Source: Candidatus Gastranaerophilales bacterium
GTDB lineage: Bacteria; Cyanobacteriota; Vampirovibrionia; Gastranaerophilales; Gastranaerophilaceae
Assembly (NCBI GenBank): GCA_944325575.1
Contig: CALVAR010000021.1
Span: forward strand, 1 to 40,590
Reading direction: 5' to 3'
Length of the DNA stretch: 40,590 bases
Position numbers and translations under genes: made by a program
Part shown: positions 37,922-40,590 of the stretch, one piece after another
Numbering within the stretch: position 1 is the first letter of the stretch
How the letters are laid out: the number at the start of each line of letters is the position of its first letter
Notes under the pieces: model-generated
Databases searched by the model: none
The model's input: the letters and a program-made list of their open reading frames with translations, nothing else
Told to the model about the DNA's origin: nothing

Positions 37922-40249
37922 TTATTTTTTTATTTTATATATTTTGAATTCTGACGGTTTTAATTCACCAAAATGCAATGAAGATTCCGGTTTTTCAAAT
38001 TTTACCTCTTCGAAAACACCGGCTTCATCTTTTTCCGGCTCTTTATAAACATATTCTGCAACTATTGTGTAGTCACATGGAAGGTTTATTGTTTTGTCAT
38101 ATACGGACTGTCCTTCTTTTATGTAGGTATTTGAGTAACCGTCTTCTTGTGTTTCTGTAACTTTTTCCGTCGGAGCATTGTAATTTGCAGCAATAAGCAG
38201 AGATTCCTTTAGCGGATTTTTTGATATCATCCATCCGGTAAATCCGTCATCATCCTGTGTTATAATTTCTGCTTCTCCTTCTCTTGTGAGTACATTTTCG
38301 AGTGCAAGCTTATTTATTGCATTAAATTTATTAAAGAATTTTTGATTATTTTCTCTTGGCATTGAAATTTCCGAACCTATGACACTTTCTATGCCTCTTT
38401 TGGTGAATGATTCATCTCCGTCAATAAACATAACCGGTCTTTGGGCATTTTTGCCGCCCGGTAAAAATTTGTATTTAAACCATTTGAATATTGCTCCTTC
38501 TTCGCCTAATTGTCCCGGATACTGGTCTATTGCACGGAATTCACCGTCTTGATTGTTATAACTTTTCAGTATGGAAAGATTTCCGATTTTGGCATCCGTA
38601 TTTTCTGTATTATATTGTTCCAAGTCTCTGTTGTCAGAAACAATTGCCTGAGGCGTTTTGCTGAACTGGGATATTATGTCATTTCCCCATAAAATATCAA
38701 ATGTCATGTCTTTATGATATTCTTTGTAAAACTTGTCCCAGAGCATATATTCGGCAAGTGTTGCAAAGTGTTTTACCTGTTCTTTTAATGCTTTGTTTGC
38801 CTGCCCAAGAACATATCTCGGCGCCCTATAGCTTATTGGCTTACCGTCTTTTTCAGACACATTATCAACAATATGATCAATATGATCAACCCTGAAGCCG
38901 TCAAAATTGTAGTCTTTTTGTAATGTTTTAAGGTAGTCGATATAAACATCTATAACGTGCTGATTGTATTCTCCAGATTCCAGATAAACAAAATAGTACG
39001 GAGTCTGGCAATCAAGATTTGCAAAGTCTGTCACATCATCGCCTTTGTAATCATAATGTTTAAATACGGGATAGTCACCCGTTTCCGCCATTCTGTCAAA
39101 TACAGGTGTGCCGGCAGAACACCAGGCTCCGCCCGGAGCCGGCCAGAGGCCTTCTTTTATAAGCTCTTGAATAGTTTCACCCTGTTTTTTTATATCATTT
39201 TCTCCTGTTTTATCAGCAGGGTTAAAATCGTTTATTTTTGCAATAATATCACGGGCTCTTTTATGGATATTTATCTGCTCCTGTTTTGTCATCATAAAGT
39301 CGGAAAATTCTTTTTTCTTTGGTTGAATGATTTCTTCAAAACGGTCATAGACTGTTTGATAATGTTCGGCAAGGTCGCTTGAGCCTTTTTTTAGCGTAGC
39401 TTTATATAAATCTCTGACTATTTCGACATCCTCTGCATCAAAATCTTCTTTTATAATTTCTGCAGCAGCATCCGCCTCTTTTTCTATTTTGGAAATTAGC
39501 GCATTTACATCAAACCATCTTGCAATAGACGGATCTGCAAGCACCATTTTGGAGAATCTTCCTGTCTGAGGAAGCACATCATAAATAACACAGTGTCCGG
39601 CAAGCTGCGCCAGTTTTACAAACAGCTGCACCTGTTGTTTTGTGTCTAATCCTATATTTTTTGTTATTTCTTTGTCTTCAAGATTGGGGCTGACATCCGT
39701 ACTTGTCGGCAAATATGCACAGCCAAACTCTCTCGGGTGAAACGGTATAAGATAAACAGTTGTTGCAAGTACACCCTTATCCGGCATCCCGGCCGGTAAA
39801 ATAAGCAGCTGTCTAAGCCAGTCAATGAGTTTACCGGTTTCTTTTGTTTCGTTGCCGTTGCCGAGCCCTGCCAGATTTATGAGTTTTATGTTGTGCTGTT
39901 CTTTTTTTATCCAGTCTCCGTTTTTAAAGCCTGCTCTTTGTGCAGGTGAAATATTGGCGTTTTCAAAGTTAAAAACACCTTTTTCAATATCAAATACATT
40001 GTTCTTTGACCATTTAATTTCAAGGCCAAACAAAACTTCTGCAGGAGTCAGTTCTTCCAGTGCTTTGATATGCTGATAAGGCAGGTAACCGTTTTCTTCT
40101 ATAAGATTTTTAAGGTATTCTTTTCTGTCTTCTGATATTGAATCAAAATCGTAGAACTTTTTTAATTTTTTATATGCTTCGTTAATTTGTTTATCAAAAT
40201 TTTCTTCATTGGTTTTATTAGCACCGAAATTTTTCAGAAAAGAAAACAT
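37922..40249 (-). CDS. Alpha-amylase clan glycoside hydrolase/transglycosidase (GH13/GH70-like)
   Basis: A 775-residue protein started at ATG 40249 (MFSFLKNFG), which has a perfect AGGAGG five bases upstream; an in-frame ATG at 40282 is unlikely. The catalytic barrel is recognised by FDGFRVDHIDHI (about residue 455; the Asp after R-V is the expected nucleophile), TLAEYMLWDKFY (about 510; Glu the probable acid/base) and IVSDNRDLEQYN (about 543), in the order of GH-H clan regions II-IV. A long helical segment (about 200-390) interrupts the early part of the barrel, and the C-terminal 120 residues look like the beta-sandwich domain C. No signal peptide, so it probably acts on intracellular glucans such as glycogen. 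The exact family is not assigned. Confidence 0.75.
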   Translation of the reverse strand: MFSFLKNFGANKTNEENFDKQINEAYKKLKKFYDFDSISEDRKEYLKNLIEENGYLPYQHIKALEELTPAEVLFGLEIKWSKNNVFDIEKGVFNFENANISPAQRAGFKNGDWIKKEQHNIKLINLAGLGNGNETKETGKLIDWLRQLLILPAGMPDKGVLATTVYLIPFHPREFGCAYLPTSTDVSPNLEDKEITKNIGLDTKQQVQLFVKLAQLAGHCVIYDVLPQTGRFSKMVLADPSIARWFDVNALISKIEKEADAAAEIIKEDFDAEDVEIVRDLYKATLKKGSSDLAEHYQTVYDRFEEIIQPKKKEFSDFMMTKQEQINIHKRARDIIAKINDFNPADKTGENDIKKQGETIQELIKEGLWPAPGGAWCSAGTPVFDRMAETGDYPVFKHYDYKGDDVTDFANLDCQTPYYFVYLESGEYNQHVIDVYIDYLKTLQKDYNFDGFRVDHIDHIVDNVSEKDGKPISYRAPRYVLGQANKALKEQVKHFATLAEYMLWDKFYKEYHKDMTFDILWGNDIISQFSKTPQAIVSDNRDLEQYNTENTDAKIGNLSILKSYNNQDGEFRAIDQYPGQLGEEGAIFKWFKYKFLPGGKNAQRPVMFIDGDESFTKRGIESVIGSEISMPRENNQKFFNKFNAINKLALENVLTREGEAEIITQDDDGFTGWMISKNPLKESLLIAANYNAPTEKVTETQEDGYSNTYIKEGQSVYDKTINLPCDYTIVAEYVYKEPEKDEAGVFEEVKFEKPESSLHFGELKPSEFKIYKIKK

Positions 40250-40541
40250 AATAACCTCCTGCGTGTATAAACTCTTGCGCAAATCATAACATAATCTGTA
40301 TGCAGAATAAATACATCAGGTGGAGTTAATATTTTATATTGTCTTTTAATACTCTTTCCGTTATTGCATCATAAGTAATATAAAAACACATATATCTTAA
40401 GCAGCAAAACGATTAAGTATCGTTTTGCGTGTAAAAATCAAACCAATAGTAGAAATAGCCAAGAGCCAATGGAGGGAAGAACCTGCGAGGATTGCGCAGC
40501 CAATCCGAGTCGGTTCGAGTCCGTAACAAAAAACATTGCAC

Positions 40542-40572
40542 AAAAAAAGAAGGCTTTATGCCTTCTTTTTTT
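40542..40572. terminator. Strong bidirectional intrinsic terminator
   Basis: A7 then GAAGGC, loop TTTAT, GCCTTC and T8: a 13-bp stem counting A-T pairs. On the minus strand it would end a transcript coming from the tRNA at the window edge; on the plus strand it would end any RNA from the 40.4-kb hairpin region. Confidence 0.9.
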
Positions 40573-40576
40573 TAAA

Positions 40577-40590
40577 TGGCTCCTCGGGTG
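40577..40590 (-). tRNA. Probable 3' end of a tRNA cut by the window edge (perhaps Asn)
   Basis: Read on the minus strand the last 14 bases are CACCCGAGGAGCCA: an acceptor-stem 3' strand (CCGAGGA), discriminator G and encoded CCA. A terminator lies immediately downstream, as expected. The CCGAGGA-G acceptor fits bacterial tRNA-Asn, but other tRNAs are possible, since only 14 bases are present. Confidence 0.45.

Larger units (their letters stand above)
40250..40590. other. Right-edge intergenic region with hairpin, terminator and tRNA-like sequence
   Basis: No complete gene. It holds a perfect 10-bp hairpin GCAAAACGAT-TAAGT-ATCGTTTTGC (40404-40428), a G+C-richer stretch (40475-40525) including GGTTCGAGTCC that mimics a tRNA T-arm but cannot fold a whole tRNA on the plus strand, a strong terminator, and the probable end of a minus-strand tRNA. 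Confidence 0.5.

Noticed and set aside
40250-40282. Longer start (ATG 40282) for the glycosidase
   Set aside because: A perfect AGGAGG lies five bases before ATG 40249, within the extra segment.
40470-40530. A complete plus-strand tRNA around GGTTCGAGTCC
   Set aside because: The T-stem pairs only three of five positions and no acceptor, D or anticodon arms can be built; at best a remnant.
1-40590. CRISPR array, complete insertion sequence, integrase or prophage genes
   Set aside because: No regularly spaced direct repeats, transposase, integrase or phage structural motifs were seen on either strand.

Overview
The window is AT-rich DNA of a flagellated, Gram-negative, anaerobic, hydrogen-metabolising bacterium. 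The best lineage guess is a non-photosynthetic relative of the Cyanobacteria (Melainabacteria, Candidatus Gastranaerophilales-like). This is inference from four things: a Ycf45-like R3H ATPase (a cyanobacterial/plastid family), a type IV prepilin-like protein with an AFTMAEVL leader, a short protein starting with an 'SPSFKG' motif, and a bifurcating-type [FeFe]-hydrogenase together with superoxide reductase and ferritin. No rRNA or complete tRNA was found. All motif and residue assignments are by eye.

Layout. 0-4 kb: surface-glycan genes on the minus strand (GT8, FkbM methyltransferase, GT2) with a DUF4186 gene. 4-5.5 kb: two divergent XRE regulators, then about 680 bp of repeat- and hairpin-rich DNA. 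5.5-8.6 kb: a hypothetical protein, a LOG-family protein, an ArnT/PMT-like membrane glycosyltransferase and Hsp20. 8.9-13 kb: a flagellar export operon (two-SpoA FliM/FliN-like, FliO, FliP, extended FliQ, a periplasmic pilus/secretin-type domain protein, FliR). 13-15 kb: a membrane-tethered HD-domain protein and a small SFKG protein. 15-19 kb: hydCBA, a trimeric [FeFe]-hydrogenase. 19.2-22.5 kb: prepilin, sigma-28 (FliA-like) and RadA. 22.6-27.6 kb: nuoJKLMN-like membrane-arm genes in one tightly coupled operon. 27.7-30 kb: TPR protein and Ycf45-like ATPase. 30-33 kb: a 954-residue putative zinc metallopeptidase. 33-34.2 kb: ferritin and desulfoferrodoxin. 34.3-37.5 kb: hypothetical protein, a PdxA2/DUF1537-kinase pair and SSB. 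37.9-40.2 kb: an alpha-amylase-clan glycosidase. The right edge has a strong bidirectional terminator and, probably, the last bases of a minus-strand tRNA.

How the parts fit. FliA and the fliOPQR-type operon belong to flagellar assembly. HydABC would re-oxidise NADH plus reduced ferredoxin to H2, while superoxide reductase and ferritin deal with oxygen and iron. The DUF1537 kinase plus PdxA pair suggests four-carbon sugar-acid (threonate/erythronate) breakdown rather than vitamin B6 synthesis.

The most unusual items are: (1) a nuoJKLMN operon that stands alone and has lost most of the charged residues known to carry protons in complex I, including both NuoK glutamates, together with a NuoL lacking its central channel; (2) a lone pilus/secretin N-domain protein placed between fliQ and fliR; (3) a large HEWGH metallopeptidase whose start codon abuts a perfect 11-bp hairpin; and (4) two families of dispersed structured intergenic repeats, each with copies in opposite orientation.
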